Positions 41,334 to 49,970 are shown, counted from the first letter of the stretch. The stretch is 64,000 nucleotides of DNA from Alphaproteobacteria bacterium (GCA_002401965.1 NVUR01000004.1:1-64000), one strand, 5' to 3'. Numbers and translations: made by a program. The notes: a model not told the origin generated them from the letters alone.

Positions 41334-41939
41334 CTACTTAACTGATTTCTCGCATGATTTACAGTTTTTTTTCTGTACTAACCTTATATCAAATGCTGGG
41401 TAATCTTCCATAGATACAGGTGCTAACTCTGTAAATACGGCATAACAATAGTCAAATGCCGCTTTAATATTTAATCCCCCTGTTGCCAATTGTTTATCCA
41501 AGGCATGGAGAACTCCGCTCCTATCCTTATTGACGGCACGTCTTAAGTTATGAATTTTAGGAAAATATGTTTGCCTAATATTGCTTTCAGAGAAAGTTGC
41601 TTTGTAGCATTCATGACATGAAAATTTGTCTTTATAGTGATTATCGACATGTCCGCTTGCCCCCTTACAAATAGCTCTAATTTGATATGTATCAGCACTC
41701 CTAGCTGCGATAGCAACCGCCTGGGCTTTATTGACCGCTTCAGCTTCACTTAAGTCTTTATGATAAGTATAGTAAGATTCCTCTGCTACTAAGTAATGAG
41801 TAAGTATATCTGATTTGATGATATTAAGCGTACCCTTTTTACCAGCGATCATCGGAGTTGTAATAGGATCAGGCTTGAAATCTAGACGTCTTTTTGCTGC
41901 TTCCATTTTAGATATAATCTCTTTTACGTGATCATTCAT
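41334..41939 (-). CDS. unknown protein of a tRNA-bounded islet
   Basis: A 201-residue soluble protein with two CxxC pairs (SCHECYK near 108-113 and NCKSCEK near the C-terminus) that could bind zinc, and an internal AEAVNKAQAVAIAARSADTYQI helix. I recognise no family. It is flanked by non-coding, AT-rich DNA and lies between intact tRNA-Arg and a duplicated tRNA 5' fragment, so it is probably cargo of a decayed integrated element. No integrase remains. Confidence 0.7.
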   Translation of the reverse strand: MNDHVKEIISKMEAAKRRLDFKPDPITTPMIAGKKGTLNIIKSDILTHYLVAEESYYTYHKDLSEAEAVNKAQAVAIAARSADTYQIRAICKGASGHVDNHYKDKFSCHECYKATFSESNIRQTYFPKIHNLRRAVNKDRSGVLHALDKQLATGGLNIKAAFDYCYAVFTELAPVSMEDYPAFDIRLVQKKNCKSCEKSVK

Positions 41940-42046
41940 TTCTTTAGCTGCCTAAATAATTAATTGTTACTAGTTTTATTTTAAAAAATATCGCCAATGT
42001 CCGCTTCGGGCGATTAGCAGACGCTTAACAATAAACCCATATTTTA

Positions 42047-42067
42047 CCCTGAGCTACGGGTACTTAA
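42047..42067 (-). repeat. duplicated 5' fragment of tRNA-Arg (probable attachment-site remnant)
   Basis: CCCTGAGCTACGGG followed by YRCTTAAC matches the 5' end of the tRNA-Arg gene at 41046-41066 with two mismatches. The copy stops inside the D arm. The surrounding 41940-42349 interval (410 bases) holds no gene that I can support. Confidence 0.7.
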
Positions 42068-42349
42068 CGATTATAAATATGATTATAATCCAAAAAGGAC
42101 AGAGCGCGACACGCAAGAGATGAAAAAAGCGCCCGACGTAAAACGCCGAACGCCTTCAACCTAAGAAACTAAATTATTACTCAATTCCAATATGATATGC
42201 TCACCACTCAAAGCGATCATAAAAGAAGAAATTCCACCCATACATATATCTATTTTCATATAAAATCATATAAATTAGTCAGGAGCAACCCATGATATAC
42301 ATATTTATCACCATCCCTGTGAAAATTCAATGATGAGTATAGAATCAGC

Positions 42350-43288
42350 CTAAGACGACCCCGAAGAAGAGACCATTTGAAGAAAGACATCCTCCAGATT
42401 GCTTTGCTCTGTCGTGATATCAACGATACCGTATCCTGCCTTCTGGAGAGCCTCAATGATATGCCCAACGTGAATATCCGTAGAATTATAGCGCACCACC
42501 AAAGTGCGATCCCCCGTCACATCACAATCAAATTGTGATAATTTCCCCGCCACGTCAGAAACATCACGATCCAGCACAAAAGTCACACTCTTGTAATCAA
42601 GACGCCCCAAAAGTGTGTTTTTATCCTCGCACACAACAACCTGCCCATGGTTAATGATCGCGATTCGGTCACAAAGTTCCTCTGCTTCCTCCAGATAATG
42701 GGTTGTTAATAGGATGGTCACGCCTTGCGCGTTCAGCATTTTCACATTATCCCAAAGCTGGCGGCGCAGTTCAATATCCACGCCTGCTGTTGGCTCATCC
42801 AGAACCAGAATCGGCGGGTTATGCACCATCGCCTTGCCCATCAACAGGCGACGTTTCATACCACCTGAAAGCGCGCGTACATAGGCATCCTTTTGATCGG
42901 ATAGCCCTACGATCTCCAAAATTTCTTCTGATCGCCGCTCCGCCTTTGGCACGCCGTATAAGCCGGCCTGAAGCTCCAACGATTCCAGTGGTGTAAAATA
43001 CGGGTCAAAGTTAATCTCTTGCGGGACGACACCGATACAGGATTTTGCATTACGCTCATTCACATCAATATCGAAATTCCATATTTTGACCGAGCCAGAG
43101 CTTTTCACCACCAAACCCGCCATAATATTGATAATCGTAGATTTCCCCGCCCCGTTAGGACCAAGCAACCCAAAGATAGATCCCCTCGGGATATCCAAAG
43201 TGATATTATTAAGCGCAACTTTTTCGCTCATGCGTTTGCTGGCTTTATAGGTTTTATTCAGATTTTTAATTTCAATCGCATTTATCAT
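42350..43288 (-). CDS. ABC transporter ATP-binding protein
   Basis: A 312-residue ATPase of the drug/export (ABC-2, CcmA-like) type. It has Walker A GPNGAGKST, a Q-loop at VPQEINF, the signature LSGGMKRRLLMGKA, Walker B ILVLDEPTAGVD and the switch TTHYLEEAEELCDR, plus a C-terminal domain of about 80 residues. No permease gene is adjacent, so the membrane partner must lie elsewhere. The ATG at 43288 gives the family-like MINAIEIKNLNKTY start; one at 43300 is also possible, and neither has a clear ribosome-binding site. Confidence 0.9.
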   Translation of the reverse strand: MINAIEIKNLNKTYKASKRMSEKVALNNITLDIPRGSIFGLLGPNGAGKSTIINIMAGLVVKSSGSVKIWNFDIDVNERNAKSCIGVVPQEINFDPYFTPLESLELQAGLYGVPKAERRSEEILEIVGLSDQKDAYVRALSGGMKRRLLMGKAMVHNPPILVLDEPTAGVDIELRRQLWDNVKMLNAQGVTILLTTHYLEEAEELCDRIAIINHGQVVVCEDKNTLLGRLDYKSVTFVLDRDVSDVAGKLSQFDCDVTGDRTLVVRYNSTDIHVGHIIEALQKAGYGIVDITTEQSNLEDVFLQMVSSSGSS

Positions 43289-43349
43289 ACGATGAATCAT
43301 GGGGATTTTTATATAAGAAGTAAAGAAGGATTTATGAGTATGCGATTCG

Positions 43350-44270
43350 TTAAGAATATGCCCCGCAATGATTTTCCAGCCACAATAGCGACGCATCATC
43401 ACCCTTTAAATATGCATCCCAAAAGGCAAGAGCAGCGTGTTTGATCTCTTCTTCATGCTCATCACGCTTTAGATTCTTCGCTAGCTTCCCGCGTGTGCCG
43501 TTATAGACCATGTGATCACCATCTTCTAAAACTTGCAGATATTGCTCCGGATGGTTGGCGTGTTCGCGCACAATCAGGCGATGCTCATAGCCATAATCCT
43601 CCAGAGGGGAAGCGTCATCTGTACCCGTCATGTGAAGAAGCGGCATATCAATCGTGGCATAGATATCTTCTGGTGACGCGTCCGTTAAATGAGCGATTGG
43701 CACGGGGCTGTAGGCAATACCGCAAGAAATTCGTGCATCGCGCATATTTGCTAATTGACCATCAATATCAGGGAACATCATTCCCGCCATCACTTGGGTT
43801 GTCAGCGCGCCAAAACTATGCCCCGACATACCAATACGGGTCATATCCATATAGCGGCCAATATCAGGATTTTCAGATGCCCAATCAACAAGTTGATCCA
43901 ACACAAAAGGCACATCATGCATACGGTTTAATGTTGTTTCACGCGAAATAGTGGCCTTTTGCAAGACATCCCAAGCGTGACCACCTTTACCTTCCCATAG
44001 ACTGCTGTCTGTACCAATATGGGTAACGTGAACAAGGATATAACCCTGCCCCGCCAAAAAACGGGAAATAAAAGCTGCACCATCACGGTTTCCACCGAAT
44101 CCATGGCTCCAGATAACAACTGGAATCTGATCTAAATCATGTCCCTCGGGGTAATATATTTTATACGGCACGCAGCGTCCGTCACGCGCACTGTCAATAA
44201 ATTCGCCACGCTTTAATAAAACCCTGTAAGGATCATCCCTTAAAGCCGTTTGCGGAGACCAGATACTCAT
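43350..44270 (-). CDS. alpha/beta hydrolase (dienelactone hydrolase-like)
   Basis: A 306-residue cytoplasmic hydrolase with VIWSHGFGGNRDGAAFISRF (oxyanion region), the nucleophile elbow GHSFGA near residue 150 and a C-terminal GDHMVYNG carrying the probable catalytic His. The Asp is likely in the TGTDDASPLEDYG segment. It resembles the predicted dienelactone-hydrolase group (COG4188). The substrate is unknown. It lies between the ABC ATPase gene and sspB, all on the minus strand. Confidence 0.85.
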   Translation of the reverse strand: MSIWSPQTALRDDPYRVLLKRGEFIDSARDGRCVPYKIYYPEGHDLDQIPVVIWSHGFGGNRDGAAFISRFLAGQGYILVHVTHIGTDSSLWEGKGGHAWDVLQKATISRETTLNRMHDVPFVLDQLVDWASENPDIGRYMDMTRIGMSGHSFGALTTQVMAGMMFPDIDGQLANMRDARISCGIAYSPVPIAHLTDASPEDIYATIDMPLLHMTGTDDASPLEDYGYEHRLIVREHANHPEQYLQVLEDGDHMVYNGTRGKLAKNLKRDEHEEEIKHAALAFWDAYLKGDDASLLWLENHCGAYS

Positions 44271-44279
44271 TAAAACACT

Positions 44280-44795
44280 CTATTTTTTGCGAAATTTGTC
44301 CAGAGAGATGACCTCTCCCGTTTGAGAGGCACCGCCGCCGCCTGAACCATCAGGATCGTCAGGATCATCATCTCCCTCAGGCATTTCCTGAAGTATCAGA
44401 TCATCTTCCGTAACCTCACCAAGGGGCTGGAACTGTAGCGCGAAATTCACCGACGGGTCGGCGAAGATACTAATCCCGCCCAAAGGCACAATCAGCTTTT
44501 CCGGTATATCATTAAAAGAAAGCGTCACTTCCATCTTCTCATCATCAACCGCAAGGTCAGAGAATTGATATTGCAGAACAATAGTCATCTCCCCCGGATA
44601 ACGATCACGCAGATAATCGGGAATTTGAACCCCCGGATAATCTGTCAAAAATGTTATATAGAAATGGTGGTCGCCCAGCATCCCCCCTGAGCCGTCATAG
44701 CTCTCTATCACTTCTTCAATAGCAGTACGCACAACACTTCTCAGTGCGTTTTCTACCATTCTGTCATAGCGTAAAATATCATCATCTTCATTCAT
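44280..44795 (-). CDS. sspB: SspB-family ClpXP adaptor (alphaproteobacterial type)
   Basis: SspB tethers ssrA-tagged proteins to ClpX for degradation. The 171-residue product has the conserved RYDRMVENALRSVVR helix, the GDHHFYITFLTDYPGVQIP and VLQYQFSDLAVDDEKMEVTLSFNDIPEKLIVP core, an acidic Gly-rich linker and a C-terminal GEVISLDKFRKK that looks like the ClpX-binding tail. The tmRNA gene whose tag it should recognise lies about 1.6 kb upstream. Confidence 0.92.
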   Translation of the reverse strand: MNEDDDILRYDRMVENALRSVVRTAIEEVIESYDGSGGMLGDHHFYITFLTDYPGVQIPDYLRDRYPGEMTIVLQYQFSDLAVDDEKMEVTLSFNDIPEKLIVPLGGISIFADPSVNFALQFQPLGEVTEDDLILQEMPEGDDDPDDPDGSGGGGASQTGEVISLDKFRKK

Positions 44796-44930
44796 GTATT
44801 ATATGTCGCAAATATTAGGGATATAAATCAAGAGCCGTTTTCATTATTTTGCACTTTTATACAAAGGGAAATATATAAGGGGAAATGCACCCCCCCACCA
44901 AGCCTTCACCAAACAAGCATTAAACACACA

Positions 44931-45626
44931 TCAAACCCGACGCATCGGCTTGGCACGATTCATCTCGCGCCAAGCATCAGAATTTGAAAAATCTTGTATT
45001 ACCAAGGGCGTAAGTATAATCATATAAGCAAAAAGAATAGGCCATAGGAATTTATAAAAGCCCCTGCCCTGCAAAGCACCACGCGCCTTCGAATTATACA
45101 GCACTTTATAATACATCCATAAAACAGGCACGTTCCACAACAAGCCAGAGAAAAAAACCACCGATACATCAAGCTCCATGCGTTCCATCACACTGACCAG
45201 CTTAAATAGCTCCAAAACAATTAGACCAAAACCAATCGTCGTCAGCCACCCCAAAACACAGAGCACCCCAAGCCAGAGCATATCCCCCACAGCACAAAAC
45301 ATATGCCGCACCCGACCACCCTTGCCCAGCGCATAAGGCAGTACGCAAAAAGCAAGCAATATGAAAATTTCACCGTAAATTTTCAGGGGCTGCGCATAGA
45401 TATAAAAGTCATATAAGCCAATCAGAATAGAGAGAATCATTGCAAACACGAAACACAGAGCTTGCCGGTACCAAATGGAAAACTCAAAGCCCTTACCAGA
45501 GACCGCCGCACCGCCCTTATATACCCGCCACAGCCAAAGATATGCACTGACAACGAAGGACATCGCACTAATCGCGCAAACGAGGTAGAGTAGAATGGGC
45601 GTATGATACATATCAGACTGAGCCAT
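44931..45626 (-). CDS. integral membrane protein, six predicted helices
   Basis: A 231-residue hydrophobic protein with about six membrane segments (roughly 11-33, 52-74, 83-101, 111-138, 151-173, 191-212). I recognise no family. It starts two bases after the stop of the upstream hydrolase gene, so the two are probably translated together. Confidence 0.75.
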   Translation of the reverse strand: MAQSDMYHTPILLYLVCAISAMSFVVSAYLWLWRVYKGGAAVSGKGFEFSIWYRQALCFVFAMILSILIGLYDFYIYAQPLKIYGEIFILLAFCVLPYALGKGGRVRHMFCAVGDMLWLGVLCVLGWLTTIGFGLIVLELFKLVSVMERMELDVSVVFFSGLLWNVPVLWMYYKVLYNSKARGALQGRGFYKFLWPILFAYMIILTPLVIQDFSNSDAWREMNRAKPMRRV

Positions 45627-45628
45627 TC

Positions 45629-46300
45629 TTATACTGGCCCTCCCAGATCAAAAGAAGTATCAGGGTCATTTGGTTTGTATTCAGGAACGCTATGCTCACG
45701 AATAATTTGTGCGACCTCATCCTCCTGCCCTTCAAAAACATGACCACTCTGCATATCCTTACTGGTTTTAACTTCGTGAAGCGCATGTTGATCGCTATAA
45801 TCACTCAGCTCATTAAACATGCGCTTACCTGGATTTCGATATGATCGAACGTCTGATATAATAACATTTACCGGACAATTAATCCCCTGCAACATTTCCG
45901 ATGCAACAGGCATGGGGTCTAAAACCGTTATAGAAGAAAGAAGAAAATCATCAGAAACACATAAAGCCGCTGCCCCGCCCATACTGTGACCAATTAATTC
46001 AAATTGCCCGCCAATATCATTGTAATCTTCCAGATATCCATCGACAACCTTCCTAAAGTTATTTTCGAAATGACCATGAACATTAGAAGGATCATCCACA
46101 ATCAACGGCGTTTGCCCAAGGTCGGCAACGACAACGATACGTCCTTTTTCTTCACATGCATTTTGGATTGCCTGAATAAGGGGCGCGTCCATCTGCACCA
46201 ATGCCCCTGGCGCGATAAACGTTACACCTGTTGGGGTTTGGGGGGTACGAACACGCGCAAGAACACCATCATATTCAACATGCTTTTCATCTGTAGCCAT
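45629..46300 (-). CDS. alpha/beta hydrolase
   Basis: A 223-residue hydrolase with the nucleophile elbow GHSMGGAAALCVSDD near residue 104 and an early FIAPGALVQMDAPLIQAI segment. A probable catalytic Asp follows in LDPMPVA, and the His candidate is near EVKTSKDMQSGHVFEG. The fold and motif are clear; the substrate is not. It forms a two-gene unit with the downstream membrane protein. The tmRNA gene lies just upstream. Confidence 0.8.
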   Translation of the reverse strand: MATDEKHVEYDGVLARVRTPQTPTGVTFIAPGALVQMDAPLIQAIQNACEEKGRIVVVADLGQTPLIVDDPSNVHGHFENNFRKVVDGYLEDYNDIGGQFELIGHSMGGAAALCVSDDFLLSSITVLDPMPVASEMLQGINCPVNVIISDVRSYRNPGKRMFNELSDYSDQHALHEVKTSKDMQSGHVFEGQEDEVAQIIREHSVPEYKPNDPDTSFDLGGPV

Positions 46301-46361
46301 ATCCGCTATCCATCTGTCCTAAAAAAATACCCACATTCCTATTACGAGATTGTGGGGGGAT

Positions 46362-46398
46362 AAAAAAGATGAGCCGATTCTGTTGCGAGGCTCGGCTC
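46362..46398 (-). terminator. intrinsic terminator of the tmRNA gene
   Basis: GAGCCGA and TCGGCTC pair around a 14-base loop and are followed on the minus strand by ATCTTTTTT. Confidence 0.8.
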
Positions 46399-46735
46399 GG
46401 GCCCCACCTGATGGACGTTAATCCGTCAGGGATTAGAGTGTAGCATCGCTACTGCCCAATTAGGCAGCTTTGCGAACTTCACCTTCAACAACAGAGTTGT
46501 CGTTAGCTGCTACGAACGCTTTATTATCGTTTGCGTTTATAAAATTAGCCCGATAACGGCGGATACTATGCCGAACACCGTTAAAACATCTTTATTGCGC
46601 GCGTCGATCCTATTTCGACCCCATCACCTGAAATCTGAAAACCCAAATTCCAAATGGTGGAGTCGCCGGGTACCGCCCCCGGGTCCGCAACGTTTATTCC
46701 ATGTAAACGTGTAATGTCATAGCTGGCAAGCCAGC
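46371..46735 (-). ncRNA. ssrA: tmRNA, circularly permuted two-piece (alphaproteobacterial) form
   Basis: The acceptor piece comes first (about 46735-46655), with T-arm CCGGG-GGCGGTA-CCCGG and CGACTCC-ACCA. A 32-base intervening segment follows, then the native 5' end GGGGTCG at 46622, which pairs with CGACTCC to rebuild the acceptor stem. The coding piece has a pseudoknot (AACGG/CCGTT) and, 12 bases later, the resume codon GCA at 46534-46532. The reading frame encodes ANDNKAFVAA and then NDNSVVEGEVRKAA before TAA at 46462-46460, which sits in a hairpin loop (CTGCC/GGCAG). The tag is thus 24 residues and ends in AA. Outer ends are approximate. Confidence 0.93.
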
Positions 46736-46741
46736 AAGACC

Positions 46742-46771
46742 ATTATACGCCTATTGATATAAGAAATTCAA
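46742..46771 (-). promoter_or_regulatory. sigma-70 promoter of ssrA
   Basis: TTGAAT (46771-46766), an 18-base spacer and a perfect TATAAT (46747-46742), placing the start of transcription near 46735. Confidence 0.7.
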
Positions 46772-46790
46772 TGAAAATAAACGAATCATA

Positions 46791-46813
46791 AAAAAACGGC
46801 TCAACCGAGCCGC
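46791..46813 (-). terminator. intrinsic terminator of the 142-residue unknown gene
   Basis: CGGCTC, loop GGTT, GAGCCG, then seven T on the minus strand, about 30 bases after the stop codon. Confidence 0.9.
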
Positions 46814-46841
46814 TTAATTTTATTCAGTAAGGCAGCCTTAC

Positions 46842-47270
46842 TCATCCTGGAGCGTTATCCAAAACATTGTAAGAACCATCCGCAGTGTGAATGGTTGCCT
46901 CATCAATCTGATCAGGCTTTAACCCGTGCGCTTGGGCAATTGCTGAAGCCATACTGTTCGTATCCGCAAACATAACAGCTAACTCAACTGCTGTTGCCTC
47001 AACAACAACCTTAACATCGGCTTTTGGATGTTTAAATTCAACGTCACTTACGTCTCTAGATTCTCCGTTTACTTTCCACCCACCAAAAGTGCCTTTTTTA
47101 CCAGAAAGATGTCCAGTGTCGTCATTACCCATTTGAAATGAATTACCGTCCTCTGCAACATTTACAGTCCCTTTTATTTCTTGAATTTTACTTTTCAAAA
47201 ATGAAGCAGCATCTACTGATGCAGTGAATTCCAGAACAGGTTTTTGGTCACCACCTATTTTTTTCGCCAT
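46842..47270 (-). CDS. unknown 142-residue soluble protein, monocistronic
   Basis: A soluble, acidic to neutral protein without cysteines, signal peptide or membrane helices. It has a Gly/Asn-rich middle (GNDDTGHLSGKKGTFGGWKVNGE) and a helical, alanine-rich segment near 92-117. I recognise no family. It has a near-consensus promoter and a strong terminator, so it should be an independent and well-expressed gene. AAGGG precedes the ATG. Confidence 0.8.
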   Translation of the reverse strand: MAKKIGGDQKPVLEFTASVDAASFLKSKIQEIKGTVNVAEDGNSFQMGNDDTGHLSGKKGTFGGWKVNGESRDVSDVEFKHPKADVKVVVEATAVELAVMFADTNSMASAIAQAHGLKPDQIDEATIHTADGSYNVLDNAPG

Positions 47271-47318
47271 AATATCTAATCCCTTAAAAAAATTCTTATT
47301 TTATTTATAATTTTCTGA

Positions 47319-47347
47319 TTTATATAACATTACCCAATGAATGTCAA
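47319..47347 (-). promoter_or_regulatory. near-consensus promoter of the 142-residue gene
   Basis: Perfect TTGACA (47347-47342), a 17-base spacer and TATAAA (47324-47319), about 50 bases before the start codon. Confidence 0.7.
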
Positions 47348-47407
47348 AAAAACATAATATCATTGGAAAATACCATGGATAAGTAAGACTTTGCAAGTTT
47401 ACCTACC

Positions 47408-47436
47408 CTTACATGTTTGCTCAATTACTTTATAAT
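47408..47436 (+). promoter_or_regulatory. promoter of thyA-folA
   Basis: CTTACA (47408-47413), a 17-base spacer and a perfect TATAAT (47431-47436), 33 bases before the thyA start. Confidence 0.6.
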
Positions 47437-47468
47437 CATAAAGAATCGAAAAATAATAGGATACGGAT

Positions 47469-48263
47469 ATGCAAGAATACCTCAATCTAATGCGATGCGT
47501 ATTAGACAACGGCGCAATTAAAGAAGATCGCACAGGCACGGGAACGCGCTCTGTCTTTGGGCATCAAATGCGTTTTGACCTGTCCGAGGGTTTCCCTATC
47601 GTGACAACCAAGAAATGCCATTTAAAATCCATTATTCATGAGCTGCTCTGGTTTATTGCGGGTGATACAAACATCAAATACTTGCAAGAAAACGGTGTTC
47701 GCATTTGGGATGAATGGGCGGATGAAGACGGCAACCTTGGCCCTGTCTATGGTGAGCAATGGCGCAGTTGGAAGACTGCGGATGGCCAAACCATTGACCA
47801 GCTTAGCAACGTGATTGAGCAAATAAAAGCAAACCCAGACAGCCGTCGCTTACTGGTGGTGGCTTATAATCCAGGTGTGGTCGATCAAATGGCTTTACCC
47901 CCCTGTCATGCGTTTTTCCAGTTTTATGTCGCAAACGGGACGCTCTCCTGCCAATTATATCAACGCAGTGCGGATATCTTCCTTGGTGTGCCATTTAACA
48001 TTGCCTCCTACGCCTTACTGACTATGATGGTGGCGCAAGTTACAGGTCTGAAGGCTGGTGAATTTATTCACACATTGGGCGATGCTCATCTTTATTCGAA
48101 TCATATAGAGCAAACGGATCTTCAGCTTTCCCGCACACCGTATAAACTGCCTGAAATGCGTATTAACCCTGATGTTGACAGCATTTTCGACTTTAAGTTT
48201 GAGGATTTTGAGCTGGTCGGCTACGAATCACATCCCCATATCAAGGGTAAGGTTGCGGTATAG
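47469..48263 (+). CDS. thyA: thymidylate synthase
   Basis: Makes dTMP from dUMP with methylene-tetrahydrofolate. The 264-residue enzyme is the standard size for the short form and carries [15 protein letters not shown], the nucleophile in [33 protein letters not shown] and DAHLYSNH. It is followed three bases later by folA, which regenerates the tetrahydrofolate it oxidises. Confidence 0.98.
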   Translation: MQEYLNLMRCVLDNGAIKEDRTGTGTRSVFGHQMRFDLSEGFPIVTTKKCHLKSIIHELLWFIAGDTNIKYLQENGVRIWDEWADEDGNLGPVYGEQWRSWKTADGQTIDQLSNVIEQIKANPDSRRLLVVAYNPGVVDQMALPPCHAFFQFYVANGTLSCQLYQRSADIFLGVPFNIASYALLTMMVAQVTGLKAGEFIHTLGDAHLYSNHIEQTDLQLSRTPYKLPEMRINPDVDSIFDFKFEDFELVGYESHPHIKGKVAV

Positions 48264-48266
48264 GAT

Positions 48267-48779
48267 ATGAGCATTAAAACATCACTCATTGTTGCCATGG
48301 CGGAGAACCGATGCATCGGTAAAGATAACAAGATGCCATGGCATATATCGGACGACCTCAAACGGTTCAAAGCCTTAACAACAGGTCATCCCGTGATTAT
48401 GGGGCGCAAAACATACGAATCGATTCTTGGGTATTTGAACAAGCCCCTTCCGAATCGTACAAATATTGTAGTTTCCCGCGCTGGCTTTGAAAACACGCAT
48501 GATGTCCCTGTATTTTTAGACCTTGAACAAGCAATAAACCATGCAAAGTCAATCGCGCAAAACGATGATAAAAACGAAGTCTTCATCATCGGCGGCGCGC
48601 AAATCTATAACCAAAGCATTGCACTAGCCGATTGCCTTCATTTGACAAAAGTCCATAAAAGCGTCGATGGCGATGCATTCTTTCCTGATTTTGATGAGCA
48701 AGACTGGCAAGAGAGTGAACGCACAAATCACATGGATCACACCCCTCCCTACAGCTTTATCACTTTAGAGCGGCAATAA
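48267..48779 (+). CDS. folA: dihydrofolate reductase
   Basis: Reduces dihydrofolate to tetrahydrofolate with NADPH. The 170-residue chain has the start SLIVAMAENRCIGKDNKMPWHISDDLKRFK (active-site Trp and acidic residue), VIMGRKTYESI and VFIIGGAQIYNQSI. It is coupled to thyA. Its last 20 bases overlap the 3' end of the convergent mrp gene. Confidence 0.97.
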   Translation: MSIKTSLIVAMAENRCIGKDNKMPWHISDDLKRFKALTTGHPVIMGRKTYESILGYLNKPLPNRTNIVVSRAGFENTHDVPVFLDLEQAINHAKSIAQNDDKNEVFIIGGAQIYNQSIALADCLHLTKVHKSVDGDAFFPDFDEQDWQESERTNHMDHTPPYSFITLERQ

Positions 48780-49869
48780 CATTGCGCGTAATTTCGGCAA
48801 AGGCTTCGGCTTGTGCGCTGTCAGGTTCGGCCAGCACAATTGGCTTCCCTTCATCCGCGCAAAAACGGATATTTTTGGACAACGGTACAGCCCCTAAAAA
48901 AGGTATACCGAGTGTCTCTGCCTCCTTCTGCGCGCCGCCATGACCAAATATATGTTCTTCATGACCACAGTTGGAACATGTATGTATGCTCATATTCTCA
49001 ACTAAACCAAGCACAGGGACACCTGTTTTCCCGAACATTTCAACCGCACGTCGCGCATCAATCAACGCCACATCCTGCGGCGTAGATACAATCACTGCGC
49101 CGCTGGCCCGCACTTTTTGTGCCAAGGTTAATTGCACATCGCCTGTACCGGGCGGTAAATCGATAATCAGATAATCCAGCGGCTCTTCCTGCGTCCCCCA
49201 CGCAACATCGCGCAACATCTGATAGAACGCGGTTTGCACCATAGGACCACGCCACACCATCGCCTTTTCCTTATCCACCATGAAGCCAATCGACATAATT
49301 TGAAGACCGTAACGTTCCAACGGGATAAGCTGCTTTTGCGCGTCCAGAGCGGGCTTGTATTCTTCATCCCCCATCATCATGGGTTGGGATGGCCCATAAA
49401 TATCCGCGTCCAGAATACCGACCCTGATTTTACCATTGTTCCCCATTGCCATATATGCCGCGATATTGGCCGCCACAGTCGACTTACCAACACCGCCCTT
49501 CCCCGATGCAACAACAATGATATGACGCGCAGGCACATCAATGGGCGGGTTCTTATCCATACCATGAGGGTCAGAGGCAGGCTTTTTCTTCGGAGATGAT
49601 GAGGTTTTCTCTACTGACTTTTCCGCCGTTAAAATGACGGATACTTTATTCACACAATCCAGCCCCATAACCCGGCGCTCAGCATCCTGACGAAGCCCTT
49701 CAAGTGCGCCGCCGCGATCAGGGTCAACGGCGATTACTATAATCACCGCGCCGTCATCATGCATTTGGAGCGAAGAGATCATATTTGCAGACACAATATC
49801 CACACCACGATCATGATCAATCACGCCACGCAAAGCCTGCAAAATTTCATTACGCACCAGATCATCCAT
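48760..49869 (-). CDS. mrp: Mrp/ApbC iron-sulfur cluster carrier ATPase
   Basis: P-loop ATPase that loads iron-sulfur clusters onto target proteins. The 369-residue product has an N-terminal MIP18-like domain (VRNEILQALRGVIDHDRGVDIVS), a charged linker, and the ATPase domain with GKGGVGKSTVAANIA, LDADIYGPSQPMMM and LPPGTGDVQLTL. A CSNCGHEE motif carries the cluster-binding CxxC. The ATG at 49869 was chosen because it matches the family start and AGGT precedes it; the ORF runs open to 50139 without conserved residues. Confidence 0.95.
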   Translation of the reverse strand: MDDLVRNEILQALRGVIDHDRGVDIVSANMISSLQMHDDGAVIIVIAVDPDRGGALEGLRQDAERRVMGLDCVNKVSVILTAEKSVEKTSSSPKKKPASDPHGMDKNPPIDVPARHIIVVASGKGGVGKSTVAANIAAYMAMGNNGKIRVGILDADIYGPSQPMMMGDEEYKPALDAQKQLIPLERYGLQIMSIGFMVDKEKAMVWRGPMVQTAFYQMLRDVAWGTQEEPLDYLIIDLPPGTGDVQLTLAQKVRASGAVIVSTPQDVALIDARRAVEMFGKTGVPVLGLVENMSIHTCSNCGHEEHIFGHGGAQKEAETLGIPFLGAVPLSKNIRFCADEGKPIVLAEPDSAQAEAFAEITRNVIAALK

Positions 49870-49908
49870 AATATTACCTATATCTTTCCAATTTTCGCAT
49901 CGTAACAC

Positions 49909-49936
49909 TTGATTTCGAGAGTAAAAGAGATATTGT
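49909..49936 (+). promoter_or_regulatory. candidate promoter of hflK-hflC-degP
   Basis: TTGATT (49909-49914), a 16-base spacer and TATTGT (49931-49936), 34 bases before the hflK start. Confidence 0.4.
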
Positions 49937-49970
49937 GACTCTACATCAAACGTCAATAGGAAAATATAAT

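Noticed and set aside
42256-42468. 70-codon minus-strand ORF at the 3' end of the ABC ATPase gene
   Set aside because: It overlaps the conserved C-terminal codons of the ATPase in another frame and has no start signals.
44796-44810. TATAAT two bases before the sspB start as a promoter
   Set aside because: Transcription would start inside the coding region, and no matching -35 is present at 16-18 bases.
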